Position numbers and translations under genes: made by a program. Shown here one piece after another: positions 1 to 8,805 of a stretch of 64,000 nucleotides of DNA (position 1 is the stretch's first letter; the number at the start of each line of letters is the position of its first letter). The DNA is from Oscillospiraceae bacterium (lineage in GTDB: Bacteria; Bacillota; Clostridia; Oscillospirales; Ruminococcaceae): NCBI GenBank assembly GCA_017415165.1, contig JAFQIY010000046.1, positions 1 to 64,000 on the forward strand. The letters run 5' to 3'. The notes under the pieces were generated by a model. It saw only the letters and a program-made list of their open reading frames with translations, did no database searches and was not told the origin of the DNA.

Positions 1-360
1 AAAACGGAGAATGGGGTGAGAAATGCGACAGCATTTCGAGGGGAAGCGTACAAGACCGCTTCCCCTTGTTGCAGTTACACAGCAAATTAATCTCAAAAAC
101 GTGCCAGTGGCACGTTTTTGACGTAACTTTACTTTAATCACTACGCAGAAGCAGTGGCTTGCGCCACTGTTGGAGAGGCTCTCTCTTGCAGAGCCTCTCC
201 CTTTTGAAGCTACCGCTTCAAAATTCCCTCTCCAGAGCGTTTCTCAGGCAGCGCCTGCGGGCGCAAGAAAGGTTTTCGCCCTCTGCGGAGGGCGATTTAG
301 GGGCGTTGCCCCTAAAAACCCCACCAAAGGGGACACAGTCCCCTTTGGAAACCCATTATT
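1..360 (+). repeat. Multi-hairpin intergenic repeat, copy A
   Basis: About 360 nt made almost entirely of consecutive stem-loops. Visible stems pair 21-26/31-36, 40-48/57-65, 94-105/109-120, 152-158/163-169, 172-182/190-200, 202-210/215-223, 251-255/259-263, 277-283/288-294, 296-303/309-316 and 324-333/339-348. A second full copy lies inverted at 17530-17887 and a 3' fragment at 17902-17989. Stem sequences differ between copies while pairing is mostly kept. No coding gene is supported here: reading frames across it are hairpin artefacts. I do not recognise the family. It could be a structured RNA or a palindromic mobile repeat. It may continue left of the window. Confidence 0.85.
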
Positions 361-427
361 TAAACGCTATAGTTAGTCAGCTAAATCATAATTCTCCATT
401 GAGTCAATATAATAAACAGCAAATGCC

Positions 428-460
428 CAAAACGCTGGGAACCAAAATTCCCAGCGTTTG
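428..460 (-). terminator. Rho-independent-type terminator after the small Cys-rich gene
   Basis: A 12-bp perfect stem (430-441 with 448-459) with a 6-nt loop lies just past the stop of the minus-strand pair at 462-2185. The T-tract on the minus strand is short, so termination strength is uncertain. Confidence 0.7.
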
Positions 461-461
461 T

Positions 462-716
462 TCATTCCCATTTATTCTTTTCATCGGGGCAGTCGGCGTT
501 CTTTTTCGCTGCCCTTGCTTCAACGTAACAGCCGCATTTCACGCACATTCCGTCTGCAAGGCTTTCGCACCCCTTGCAGATTTCAAGACGTCTTGCGTAC
601 TCCTCATCGTCAGCCTTTTTATCGGGCGGCAACGCTTCGACGTACTCACTCACGCTTTGGTAGACCTCCTGCAAATCCATTTCTGCAAGCAGGCATTTTC
701 TGCAAACTATTTTCAT
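462..716 (-). CDS. Small Cys-rich protein, DUF6171-like
   Basis: An 84-residue soluble protein with no signal or membrane segment. Cysteines fall in clusters typical of a small zinc-binding fold: CRKC near residue 5, CKGC near 48, CVKCGC near 58, and a late single Cys near 76. The pattern resembles the DUF6171 family of Clostridia, whose function is unknown. Its start overlaps the stop of the GH51 gene by 4 bases (ATGA type), so the two are translationally coupled and it is the last gene of that operon, with a hairpin terminator after it. The family assignment is from memory of the pattern; zinc binding is inferred. Confidence 0.7.
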   Translation of the reverse strand: MKIVCRKCLLAEMDLQEVYQSVSEYVEALPPDKKADDEEYARRLEICKGCESLADGMCVKCGCYVEARAAKKNADCPDEKNKWE

Positions 717-2185
717 TCAAGCACTACCGACACAACGGAACAAGCAGGCATTTTCACGGTTACTGCGCCATTATCAAGCTTAACCTCATAAGCCTTTGGT
801 GCAACCTTGTTGCCGTCCTCGAAGTCATTGTACGCACGGATATCTGCGTCAAGAATTTCAGCGGCAGCCTTTGCTGCTGCAAAGCCGCTGATTGCACAGC
901 TGATTTCGTACTCCTCATCAAGTGAACAGTTGGCAAGTGTAATTGTCATCTTGCCGTCACGGACGGAAACGCTCTGAGAAATTGCAGGAATTTCCTCCTT
1001 GCCGACCTTGTCGTTTTCGCAGAAGCTGTAAACGAGGTCACTGTCCTGATGTGTCTTGAACATATTGAAAATGTGGTATGTCGGTGTCTTGACCATCTTC
1101 TTGCCCTCGGTAAGGATAAGCGCCTGAAGCACGTTTACTGCCTGAGCGAGGTTAGCCATTATCACTCTGTCGGAATGGCTGTTGAACATATTGAGGTTTA
1201 CTGCCGCAACGATAGCGTCACGCATTGTATTCTGCTGATAGAGGAAGCCTGGGTTTGTGCCGGGTTCAACGTCGTACCAGCAGCCCCACTCGTCAACGAT
1301 AAGACCGATTGTGTTGTTGGGGTTGTAGCGGTTCATAATCTCGCTGTGACATGTGATAAGCTCATCCATATAGAGCGTTTTGGAAATTGTTGTGTAGTAT
1401 TCCTCGTCTGTGAAATCGGTAGCGCTGCCCTTGTGTCCCCAATCGCCTGTTGGCACGGTGTAGTAATGGAGGGAAATAGCCTTTGTGTGCCAGTCCTTGA
1501 CATTTTCCATCAGCACCTCTGTCCAGTGGTAATCCTCGGCGTTAGGTCCGCAGGCAACCTTGAACAGCTCGTTGCCGCTGAAATTACGGCAATAGGTCTG
1601 ATAACGGCGGTACTCGTCGGCATAATATTCGGGACGCATATTTCCGCCGCAGCCCCAGTTTTCGTTGCCGATACCGAGATATTTCAGCTTCCACGCCTTG
1701 TCACGACCGTTCTTGCGGCGCAATTCAGCCATTGGTGAGATGTCGTCTGAGGTTATGTACTCAACCCACTCTGCAAGCTCCTGAACAGTACCGCTGCCGA
1801 GATTTCCTGCAAGATATGGCTCACATTCAAGCTTCTCACAGAGGTTGAAGAATTCGTGCGTACCGAAGCTGTTGTCCTCAACAACTCCGCCCCAGTGGGT
1901 GTTTATCATTTTCTTACGGGAGGATTTTTCGCCAATACCGTCCTTCCAGTGATATTCGTCTGCAAAGCAACCGCCCGGCCAGCGGAGTACGGGCATTTTA
2001 ATCTCCTTGAATGCCTCGATAATGTCGTTTCTTACGCCGTCTGTGTTTGGAATTTCGGAGTCCTCACCGACGTAAATTCCGTTGTAGATACATCTGCCGA
2101 GGTGCTCGGAAAAATGACCGTATATTTCACGGTTGATATGGGATTTTTTATCAAGTGCATTAACCAACATATTAAGCTTTTTCAA
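713..2185 (-). CDS. abfA: Alpha-L-arabinofuranosidase, GH51
   Basis: 490 residues, the usual length for intracellular GH51 enzymes, which release terminal L-arabinofuranose from arabinan and arabinoxylan oligosaccharides. The N-terminal TIM-barrel hallmark [13 protein letters not shown] lies near residue 68. The acid/base Glu is E175 in GNENWG and the nucleophile is E299 in IVDEWG, both in the expected contexts, followed by a C-terminal beta-sandwich. There is no signal peptide, so it should act in the cytoplasm on imported oligosaccharides. The start has an AAGGAGC ribosome site at about 2196-2204 and a near-consensus promoter further upstream. It is cotranscribed with the small Cys-rich gene and diverges from the aldolase-like gene. 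Confidence 0.95.
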   Translation of the reverse strand: MKKLNMLVNALDKKSHINREIYGHFSEHLGRCIYNGIYVGEDSEIPNTDGVRNDIIEAFKEIKMPVLRWPGGCFADEYHWKDGIGEKSSRKKMINTHWGGVVEDNSFGTHEFFNLCEKLECEPYLAGNLGSGTVQELAEWVEYITSDDISPMAELRRKNGRDKAWKLKYLGIGNENWGCGGNMRPEYYADEYRRYQTYCRNFSGNELFKVACGPNAEDYHWTEVLMENVKDWHTKAISLHYYTVPTGDWGHKGSATDFTDEEYYTTISKTLYMDELITCHSEIMNRYNPNNTIGLIVDEWGCWYDVEPGTNPGFLYQQNTMRDAIVAAVNLNMFNSHSDRVIMANLAQAVNVLQALILTEGKKMVKTPTYHIFNMFKTHQDSDLVYSFCENDKVGKEEIPAISQSVSVRDGKMTITLANCSLDEEYEISCAISGFAAAKAAAEILDADIRAYNDFEDGNKVAPKAYEVKLDNGAVTVKMPACSVVSVVLE

Positions 2186-2217
2186 TTTGAACAGCTCCTT
2201 TTCAATTTGTTAGGCAA

Positions 2218-2246
2218 AGTATACCACTCCTGCAATATCTTGTCAA
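2218..2246 (-). promoter_or_regulatory. Promoter of the GH51 operon
   Basis: On the minus strand TTGACA (2241-2246) and TATACT (2218-2223) are separated by 17 bp, about 35 bp before the GH51 start. The space 2250-2420 between this and the divergent promoter holds no clear operator that I can name. Confidence 0.8.
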
Positions 2247-2426
2247 TAGCTTAGGATGCTCAGAACTGACTTATTGTGCAAAAGCCAATTGAATTTATAA
2301 CATTCTGAGCAAAATATATGCTTTGATAACGGACATTGATTTTTGTTGCTCGGCACATATAAATGCTGTCATAAATTCTGCTTTTTTGTTAAATGTGCAT
2401 ATATTATAAAAATTTGAAAATAATGA

Positions 2427-2455
2427 TTGACAAACCTCAGATGTTGTGATATAAT
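2427..2455 (+). promoter_or_regulatory. Consensus promoter of the aldolase-like gene
   Basis: TTGACA (2427-2432), a 17-bp spacer and TATAAT (2450-2455) form a perfect sigma-A-type promoter. The leader that follows, about 2462-2548, contains four near-direct repeats of TTAAAGT at 15-16 bp spacing. Confidence 0.9.
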
Positions 2456-2548
2456 AATTAATAGTTTAACACTTTAAAGTCCCAAGTTGTTAAAGTTTGC
2501 ATTGCTAAAGTGATGATTGTTAAAGTATTTAAATGGAGGTTATATACA

Positions 2549-3526
2549 ATGGATAAAAGAAAGGGCTCATTAATGAGTGTAAGAGATGATTTAAAGGTTC
2601 TTGATGCAACTATCAGAGACGGTGGTCTTTGCAACAATTTCAATTTCTCCGATGAATTCGTTACAGAGCTTTACAAAATGAATGTAAAATGCGGAACTGA
2701 TTATATGGAATTCGGCTACAAGGCAAGCAGAAATATGTTCAAGGAAAGCGATTTCGGAAAGTGGAAATTCTGTAAGGAAGAAGATATCCGTTCTATCGTG
2801 GGTGAAAATCCTACTGATTTGAAAATCGCTGTTATGGCTGACGTTGGAAGATGTGATTTCAAAACAGACTTCCTGCCAAAATCCGAAAGCGTTATTGATA
2901 TGGTGCGTGTAGCGTGCTACATTCATCAGATTCCTGCTGCTATTGAAATGATTGAGCATTTCCACAACCTCGGATACGAAACCACCTGCAACATTATGGC
3001 TATTTCTCAGGCAAGCACAGAACAGCTTACACAGGCGCTTGAAATGCTTTCTGAGACAAATGTCGATGTAATTTACCTTGTTGACAGCTACGGCTCACTT
3101 TACCCTGAAAATGCCTGCGAGCTTGCAAAGTTCTACCTTGCCGCTGTTGAGGGTACAGGCAAGCAGATTGGTTTCCACGCTCATAACAATCAAAATCTTG
3201 CTTTTGCCAACACTATTGAAACAATGTCCTACGGCGTTTCCTATCTTGACGCAACTGTTCAGGCTATGGGACGCGGTGCAGGAAACTGTGCTCTTGAGCT
3301 TCTTCTCGGCTTCCTTAAAAATCCGAAATACAATCTCTACCACGTTCTCAGATTTATTGAAAAATATATGACTCAGCTTAAAAAGGACGGCGTTGTATGG
3401 GGCTTTGATATGCAGTATATGCTGACAGGTCAGCTCAATCGTCACCCTCGTGAGGCAATTGAATTCACAACACTTGAACGCACGGATTACTCCGAATTTT
3501 ACAAGTCGCTGCTTGAAAATTATTGA
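2549..3526 (+). CDS. HMGL-like aldolase (DRE-TIM metallolyase family)
   Basis: 325 residues from the ATG at 2549, chosen because TGGAGG at 2534-2539 is well spaced; an upstream ATG at 2510 has no ribosome site. Near the N-terminus LDATIRDGG matches the DRE motif that binds substrate and metal, and GFHAHNN carries the paired His ligands of the divalent metal. The fold is that of the HMG-CoA lyase, isopropylmalate synthase and 4-hydroxy-2-oxovalerate aldolase superfamily. The reaction cannot be told from the sequence. The protein lacks the C-terminal regulatory domain of alpha-isopropylmalate synthases. It is monocistronic, with its own promoter and terminator. Confidence 0.85.
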   Translation: MDKRKGSLMSVRDDLKVLDATIRDGGLCNNFNFSDEFVTELYKMNVKCGTDYMEFGYKASRNMFKESDFGKWKFCKEEDIRSIVGENPTDLKIAVMADVGRCDFKTDFLPKSESVIDMVRVACYIHQIPAAIEMIEHFHNLGYETTCNIMAISQASTEQLTQALEMLSETNVDVIYLVDSYGSLYPENACELAKFYLAAVEGTGKQIGFHAHNNQNLAFANTIETMSYGVSYLDATVQAMGRGAGNCALELLLGFLKNPKYNLYHVLRFIEKYMTQLKKDGVVWGFDMQYMLTGQLNRHPREAIEFTTLERTDYSEFYKSLLENY

Positions 3527-3535
3527 TTTCATACA

Positions 3536-3582
3536 AAAACAAATGCACCGTACACGGGAATTCGTGTACGGTGCATTTTTGT
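3536..3582. terminator. Bidirectional terminator
   Basis: A 16-bp perfect stem (3541-3556 with 3563-3578) is flanked by A-rich and T-rich tracts on both sides. It serves the convergent aldolase-like gene and putP. Confidence 0.9.
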
Positions 3583-3592
3583 GCGTTTTACA

Positions 3593-5125
3593 TTATTCGA
3601 TTGTCTTTGCCTTTTCAAAGATTTCAAGAACTTCATCAGAAGGCTTCTTATCAATGAGAGAAACAACAACTGTGAGAAGAATTGATGCTGCAAATCCGGG
3701 AACGATGGAGTACATAATTCCGCCGAGGTGGAGAATGTTGTCCCAGAGGAGAACTGTTGCTGCACCTGCGATAATACCTGCAACCGTACCCTTGAGGGTG
3801 AGTCTCTTCCAGTAGAGGGAGAGGAGAATTGCAGGACCGAATGCTGCACCGAAGCCAGCCCACGCATTTGATACGATACCCATAATGGAATCCTTAGGGT
3901 CAAGTGCGAGGATGCAGGCAATTACGGAAATAGCCATTACTGCACCACGGCTTACCCACATTGTTGTCTTTTCGGAAACTTCCTTCTTTACAACTACCTT
4001 AAAGAAGTCGTTTGCTACTGCGGAAGCTGTTACGAGAAGCTGGCTGTCTGCCGTACTCATAATTGAAGCAAGAACAGCGGAGAGGAAGATACCTGCAAGC
4101 ACACCCGGAAACAGCATTTTTACAACATTGATGAAGATAAGCTCCTGTTCAGCAGAAGTAGAAAGCATTGCAAGTCCGTTTGCCTCATAGTAAACACGTC
4201 CGAGGATACCGATGAGAACTGCTGCACCGAGGGAGATAAGTACCCATACAACAGCGATAATTCCCGACTTCTTAACGCTCTTGGCATCCTTGATTGCCAT
4301 AAAACGAACAAGAATGTGCGGCATACCAAAGTAACCGAGTGCCCACGCTACATCACTGATAATTGCATTTGCACTTCTGTTTTCAAAGAGAGAAGCAAAG
4401 CCGCTTGCGTCCTCGCCCTCAGCAACAAGCTTCTGAGTTGATGTAATCATATCCCAGCTGAAATTGTCAATGTTGCTGATAAGTGCGATTGGAAGTGCGA
4501 CAATTGCAAGGAACATAAGCAGTCCCTGAATGAAGTCTGTCCACGCAACAGCATTGAAGCCGCCCATAAGTGTATAAGCGATAATGATAAGTGCTGAAAT
4601 AATTACAGCAGCCTTAGTGTAGGTTTCGTTAGTGCTGTCGATATTGAATACAACCTGGAAAAGCTTGCCGCCCGAAACAAAAGCGGAAACTGTGTACACA
4701 AGGAAGAACACGAAGATTACTACCGCACATACAAGACGTACAATCGGGCTGTCAGCCTTAAATCTGTTCTGGAGATACTGCGGAATTGTAATTGAGTCGC
4801 CTGCCGCTTCTGTGAAACGGCGGAGTGGTTTTGCAACGAATGCCCAGTTGAGAATTGTACCGATTGCAAGACCGATTGCAATCCAGTAGTTGCCCATACC
4901 TGTTGCAAAAGCCGCACCCGGCAGACCCATCAGAAGCCATCCGCTCATATCGGAAGCCTGCGCTGACATAGCTGTTACCCAGCTGTTCAGTCCACGACCT
5001 GCGAGGAAATATTCGTTCATATTTTTGCTCTTATTGGAGAAGTAGAAGCCGATTGCAAGCATTACTGCAAGATAACCGATAAATGCCACAAGCACTAACG
5101 GGTCGGCATTTTGGAAAAACCCCAT
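3593..5125 (-). CDS. putP: Sodium/proline symporter (SSS family)
   Basis: 510 residues with about 13 hydrophobic segments, the normal size for PutP. It imports proline with sodium across the cytoplasmic membrane. The second helix region carries LAGRGLNSWV and then SAQASDMSGW, with D59 in the place of the conserved Asp needed for sodium binding in PutP. The Ser/Thr/Ala-rich helices and the Gly-rich segment after residue 315 also fit the family. A ribosome site, AAAGGA, precedes the ATG. Upstream, 5126-5297 holds a short G/A-rich repeat, so it may be transcribed apart from deoB. Substrate choice within the SSS family is inferred from overall similarity. Confidence 0.92.
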   Translation of the reverse strand: MGFFQNADPLVLVAFIGYLAVMLAIGFYFSNKSKNMNEYFLAGRGLNSWVTAMSAQASDMSGWLLMGLPGAAFATGMGNYWIAIGLAIGTILNWAFVAKPLRRFTEAAGDSITIPQYLQNRFKADSPIVRLVCAVVIFVFFLVYTVSAFVSGGKLFQVVFNIDSTNETYTKAAVIISALIIIAYTLMGGFNAVAWTDFIQGLLMFLAIVALPIALISNIDNFSWDMITSTQKLVAEGEDASGFASLFENRSANAIISDVAWALGYFGMPHILVRFMAIKDAKSVKKSGIIAVVWVLISLGAAVLIGILGRVYYEANGLAMLSTSAEQELIFINVVKMLFPGVLAGIFLSAVLASIMSTADSQLLVTASAVANDFFKVVVKKEVSEKTTMWVSRGAVMAISVIACILALDPKDSIMGIVSNAWAGFGAAFGPAILLSLYWKRLTLKGTVAGIIAGAATVLLWDNILHLGGIMYSIVPGFAASILLTVVVSLIDKKPSDEVLEIFEKAKTIE

Positions 5126-5210
5126 TATAACCCTATCCTTTCATAATATATTATTCTAATATTTTACCATAAAAATTAACAAAATGTATGAACTTACGGT
5201 AAATTATGAG

Positions 5211-5306
5211 TTTGGAGTGTGAAGAGTGGAGTGTGGAGTTGTAACGCTGACTTCGCTCCTCACTCCACTAAACGAACTTGTTCGTTTTTCTATCTCCTCA
5301 CTCTAA
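5211..5306. repeat. Short G/A-rich and C/T-rich intergenic repeat
   Basis: Repeated GAGTGGAGTGTGGAG-like units face their complements CTCCTCACTCCAC, around a small hairpin (AAACGAACTTGTTCGTTTTT at about 5270-5289). The right end runs into the deoB stop codon: the TGA at 5298-5300 is part of a GAGTGAGGAG unit. A related fragment lies at 18008-18040, next to the multi-hairpin repeat. Confidence 0.7.
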
Positions 5307-6410
5307 AAATTCCATTACCATATCCGCGCAGGCTGTGTAGCTTTCTGTCACGCCGAGATTTTTCGGAGCAGCCTTTTTTCCGTACACAAGAAGCGGCACG
5401 GTTTCACGGGTGTGGTCCGTACCCTTGTAGCAGGGGTCACAGCCGTGGTCAGCGGTAATCATAATCACTTCATCATTGCCAATCATCTCCATAAGCGTGC
5501 CAAGCTGTTCGTCAAAACGATTCAGTGCATTGGTGTATCCCTCAACGTCACGGCGGTGACCGTAGCTCATATCAAAATCAACTAAGTTAACGAAGCAAAG
5601 TCCGTTAAAATCACGCTTTGCGTAGCCGAAGGTCTTTTCCATACCGTCATCGTTGCCGCTGGTGCGGACAAACTCGGTTATGCCCTTGCCAACAAAAATA
5701 TCGTTGATTTTTCCCACGGCAATGACGTCCTTACCTGCGTTTTTCAGCTTGTCAAGCATTGTTTCAGCAGGCGGCTCGATGGAAAAATCGTGGCGGCGTG
5801 AGGTGCGTGTGAAAGGGTACTCGCCCTCGAAAGGACGTGCAATAACTCTGCCTACACCGTGTTCACCAACAAGAATTTTTCTCGCAATTTCGCAGTATTC
5901 GTACAGCTTTTCCACAGGAACAACGCTTTCGTGCGCCGCAATCTGGAACACGCTGTCTGCTGAGGTATAGACGATAAGCGCACCCGTTTCCATATGCTCC
6001 CTGCCGTAATCCTTGATAACCTCCGTGCCCGAATAGGTCTTGTTACATAGCACCTTTCTGCCTGTTGCCGCAGAAAACTTGTCGAGGATATCCTGCGGAA
6101 AGCCGTTGGGGTAAGTGGGAAGCGGATTTTCGGAAATTATGCCGGCGATTTCCCAGTGACCGATTGTGGTGTCCTTGCCCATTGACTTTTCCGTCATTCG
6201 TCCGTATGCACCGATTGGATTTTCACAAGGCTCGCCGTAGTCCATACCATCGATGTTGAACAGACCAAGCTTACGCATATTCGGCACGTTCAGCCTGCCC
6301 GTATTATAACAGCTTCTGAACGTATCAGCACCCTTGTCACCGAACTTTTCAGCGTCGGGGGCGTTGCCGATACCTGCACTGTCGAGGACTATTAAAAATA
6401 CTCTTTTCAT
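5298..6410 (-). CDS. deoB: Phosphopentomutase
   Basis: 370 residues, slightly short of the roughly 390 usual for DeoB. It interconverts (deoxy)ribose 1-phosphate and 5-phosphate in nucleoside salvage and catabolism. It is an alkaline-phosphatase-superfamily metalloenzyme: the N-terminal VLDSAGIGNAPDA supplies metal ligand D10, and the C-terminal ITADHGCDP followed by GTDHTRE supplies the second metal cluster. The cap domain, with the phosphorylated Thr in KDTTIGHWE, lies in between. It lies downstream of deoC on the same strand; DeoC consumes the deoxyribose 5-phosphate it makes. A 124-bp gap separates it from the unknown gene before it, so a separate promoter is possible. Confidence 0.96.
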   Translation of the reverse strand: MKRVFLIVLDSAGIGNAPDAEKFGDKGADTFRSCYNTGRLNVPNMRKLGLFNIDGMDYGEPCENPIGAYGRMTEKSMGKDTTIGHWEIAGIISENPLPTYPNGFPQDILDKFSAATGRKVLCNKTYSGTEVIKDYGREHMETGALIVYTSADSVFQIAAHESVVPVEKLYEYCEIARKILVGEHGVGRVIARPFEGEYPFTRTSRRHDFSIEPPAETMLDKLKNAGKDVIAVGKINDIFVGKGITEFVRTSGNDDGMEKTFGYAKRDFNGLCFVNLVDFDMSYGHRRDVEGYTNALNRFDEQLGTLMEMIGNDEVIMITADHGCDPCYKGTDHTRETVPLLVYGKKAAPKNLGVTESYTACADMVMEFLE

Positions 6411-6534
6411 AAAATCTTCCTTTCGGGTAATTACTCTTTAAACCTGCACCATCTTTTGTATAATACTCGTAAAGACGATATATTTCTGCCTCTTTTTTCA
6501 CTTCTTCACAATTACTAGCATATGAATATTACAA

Positions 6535-7140
6535 TTAATTTGGACAATACTCTTTTTCAAAATTATATTTTTCAAGTATTTCCATAAATACCTTTTTGTC
6601 TTCCTCCGAATGGTATGATTCAAAACACATCCACGTCCCCTGAAGTTGATTGTCTCCAGTATCCCATAAATATCCATCATCATATGGTATATTACCTATT
6701 CCAGCACTGATATGTCCTGAATCTTCACTTCCAAACAACACATCAGGAACACCTGCTTCTAAATAAACATCTCTATTTATATTCCAAAAATCTTTTTGTG
6801 ATAATTCGTACAAAAACTCATTAAGTTCAGCAATAGTTCGAGCTGATTTTTGAGGTAACCCGCTGTAATCTTCAATATACCAATTATATAGAAGCACTAC
6901 CGAAATAGAATCATCTGTAATTTTGACAGACGAGATATGTTCCTCAAAAGGATTCATTAAAGTCAATAATTTAAATCGTATTGCCATATGTATTTTAAAA
7001 TCTGTAAATATAAATAATGCTGTGAAAAAAGCAACTAAACAGCAAAATCCTAAAATTATATGTTTTATATGTTTTTTAAAATTTGCATATACATTATGCT
7101 CGGCAATTCTCTGCATAGTATCTTCGTATGTCGGTTTCAC
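6535..7140 (-). CDS. Hypothetical single-pass membrane protein
   Basis: 201 residues that I do not recognise. A short cytoplasmic head is followed by one hydrophobic segment at about residues 28-47 and then a soluble acidic domain rich in Trp, Tyr, Asp and Glu, presumably outside the cell. Codon use is clearly more AT-rich than in deoC and deoB around it, suggesting a later arrival. It starts 6 bases after the MutS-like gene stops, so it is probably cotranscribed with it. No catalytic motif or lipobox is visible. Confidence 0.7.
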   Translation of the reverse strand: MKPTYEDTMQRIAEHNVYANFKKHIKHIILGFCCLVAFFTALFIFTDFKIHMAIRFKLLTLMNPFEEHISSVKITDDSISVVLLYNWYIEDYSGLPQKSARTIAELNEFLYELSQKDFWNINRDVYLEAGVPDVLFGSEDSGHISAGIGNIPYDDGYLWDTGDNQLQGTWMCFESYHSEEDKKVFMEILEKYNFEKEYCPN

Positions 7141-7146
7141 TTTCTC

Positions 7147-8805
7147 TCATCGTCTTTCCTCCGAAAGCTTCTCCGCAAGCTGTTCCGCCGCCGAGATAAC
7201 CGCCTCTGGAAAACCGTTTACCTTCAACAGCTTTATAGCGTTTCTCGTCCTTGCGGCGCCTTCCTTTATCTTATAATCAAAGGTTACGTCATCATCGGTA
7301 ACCGTTTCTTCAAAATGAACATTTCTGTAGCAATCCTCAAGCATAACCGTCAGCTCGATATCGTGGGTTGCCGCAACGCAGATACTCTCCGTTTCAGCCA
7401 TTTCCTTCAGCACGCTTACCGAAGCAGCGATACGCTCGATTGTGTTTGTGCCCTTTAAAATCTCGTCAATCACGCAGAAGCAGTATTCCGTCCTGACCTG
7501 CTCAACAATACGCTTCATTGACTTGATTTCCGCCACGAAGTAGCTGTCCCCTGCGCAGATATCGTCACGTACAGCCATTGATGTCACGACCTTGCACCTA
7601 CGCAGACGGAATTGCTCCGCTGTACAAGTGAGGATACTTTGTGCAAGAATTGCATTTATTGCGGCGGCTTTGACAAAGCTGCTCTTGCCCGAAGCGTTTG
7701 ACCCTGTAACAAGGATATTCCCCGTTATGTCAAAGTCATTCGCCACGGGATTTTCGATAAGTGGGTGCACCAAGCCATTGAATGTCATTTCCCTTTTCTC
7801 GGTAAATTCAGGCACGCACCAAACCTCTGAGCTGCCCCTGAAATTCAGCACCGCACAAACTGCGTCGAGAAAGCCTATGTGCTTGTAGACACGGTTTATT
7901 TCTTCTTTCTTGTCACCGATAAGCTCACGGAGATATGCGTAGGTATTCAAATCTCGGAGAGTTATAAGCTTGGCATAGCCTTCAACTATATCAGCCAAGA
8001 CATCGGCAGACGCTTCCTTGCCAATCTGTGAAAGAAGCTTTGCCGCCGATGCAAATGGCTTGTATAGCTCGTTGAATTCGGTATAGTAACTGTCGTTGCT
8101 GACCTTGCCCAGCTTTTGCGCACAGAAAAGAATTCTGCACAGATATTTCATCATTCCGAGGTGATGCTCGATTTTCACGGAAGTTTTGTAATAAACCGCC
8201 ATATTACAGATACAGCCTGCAATTGCACCAACCAGCGCACCTGTTCCCGATGCAAAAAGGAAACCGAGAATGCCTGCTGCAATCGGAAGAAAAACCAGCA
8301 CCATATAAAGCTTTGGACTGCCGATATACTCAAATCCCTCTGCACCCCGCAGGCAGGATTTTGCTACGCTGTTGTAGTTGAAAATTCCGAGATTGTGCAG
8401 GGATTTACAGGTTTCATAGCGAAGCTTTTCATCCTTTTCCAGCAGGTCAAGCAGATGCTTGAAGTCCGCCTCCTCCTCAGAGGTAAGCTGTCTGTGCAGA
8501 AGTGCGTAGAGGTACTCCTCGCCCACGGAGCTTTCACAGGTGTTGACACGCTCAAAAACCTCATCCATATCAAGGTCATTCCACGTGATATCATCGGCAT
8601 TGAGATTGTCGATATCGACGTACCGATAATACTCGGAAATGCTTTCCATTTCGTTGTCACGCTTGCTGTCGGGAGCCTTGTCAAAGGCGTTCAGTACGTC
8701 CTTCTCAAGTCTGTTTTTCTTTGCAATTTTTGATACAATTATTGCCGCAATAACCATCGTAATAAAAACCAGCATTACAATGGTAATCATAATTCCGTCT
8801 TCCAT
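7147..8805 (-). CDS. Membrane-anchored MutS-like ATPase
   Basis: 552 residues. It has a hydrophobic N-terminus (about 5-25), a second hydrophobic hairpin (about 165-205), then a helical lever-like stretch and a MutS domain V ATPase at about 360-552. The Walker A is GSNASGKSSF at 368-377 and the Walker B region is FCVIDEILKGTN. The mismatch-recognition and connector domains of true MutS are absent, so despite usual database names it is unlikely to do classical mismatch repair. Its start overlaps the deoC stop by one base (TAATG), so it is coupled to deoC. The function is unknown. Confidence 0.85.
   Translation of the reverse strand: MEDGIMITIVMLVFITMVIAAIIVSKIAKKNRLEKDVLNAFDKAPDSKRDNEMESISEYYRYVDIDNLNADDITWNDLDMDEVFERVNTCESSVGEEYLYALLHRQLTSEEEADFKHLLDLLEKDEKLRYETCKSLHNLGIFNYNSVAKSCLRGAEGFEYIGSPKLYMVLVFLPIAAGILGFLFASGTGALVGAIAGCICNMAVYYKTSVKIEHHLGMMKYLCRILFCAQKLGKVSNDSYYTEFNELYKPFASAAKLLSQIGKEASADVLADIVEGYAKLITLRDLNTYAYLRELIGDKKEEINRVYKHIGFLDAVCAVLNFRGSSEVWCVPEFTEKREMTFNGLVHPLIENPVANDFDITGNILVTGSNASGKSSFVKAAAINAILAQSILTCTAEQFRLRRCKVVTSMAVRDDICAGDSYFVAEIKSMKRIVEQVRTEYCFCVIDEILKGTNTIERIAASVSVLKEMAETESICVAATHDIELTVMLEDCYRNVHFEETVTDDDVTFDYKIKEGAARTRNAIKLLKVNGFPEAVISAAEQLAEKLSEERR

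Noticed and set aside
159-791. A 210-residue plus-strand frame over the repeat and the small Cys-rich gene
   Set aside because: It lies across hairpin repeats and antisense to the better-supported small gene, has no ribosome site, and resembles no protein.
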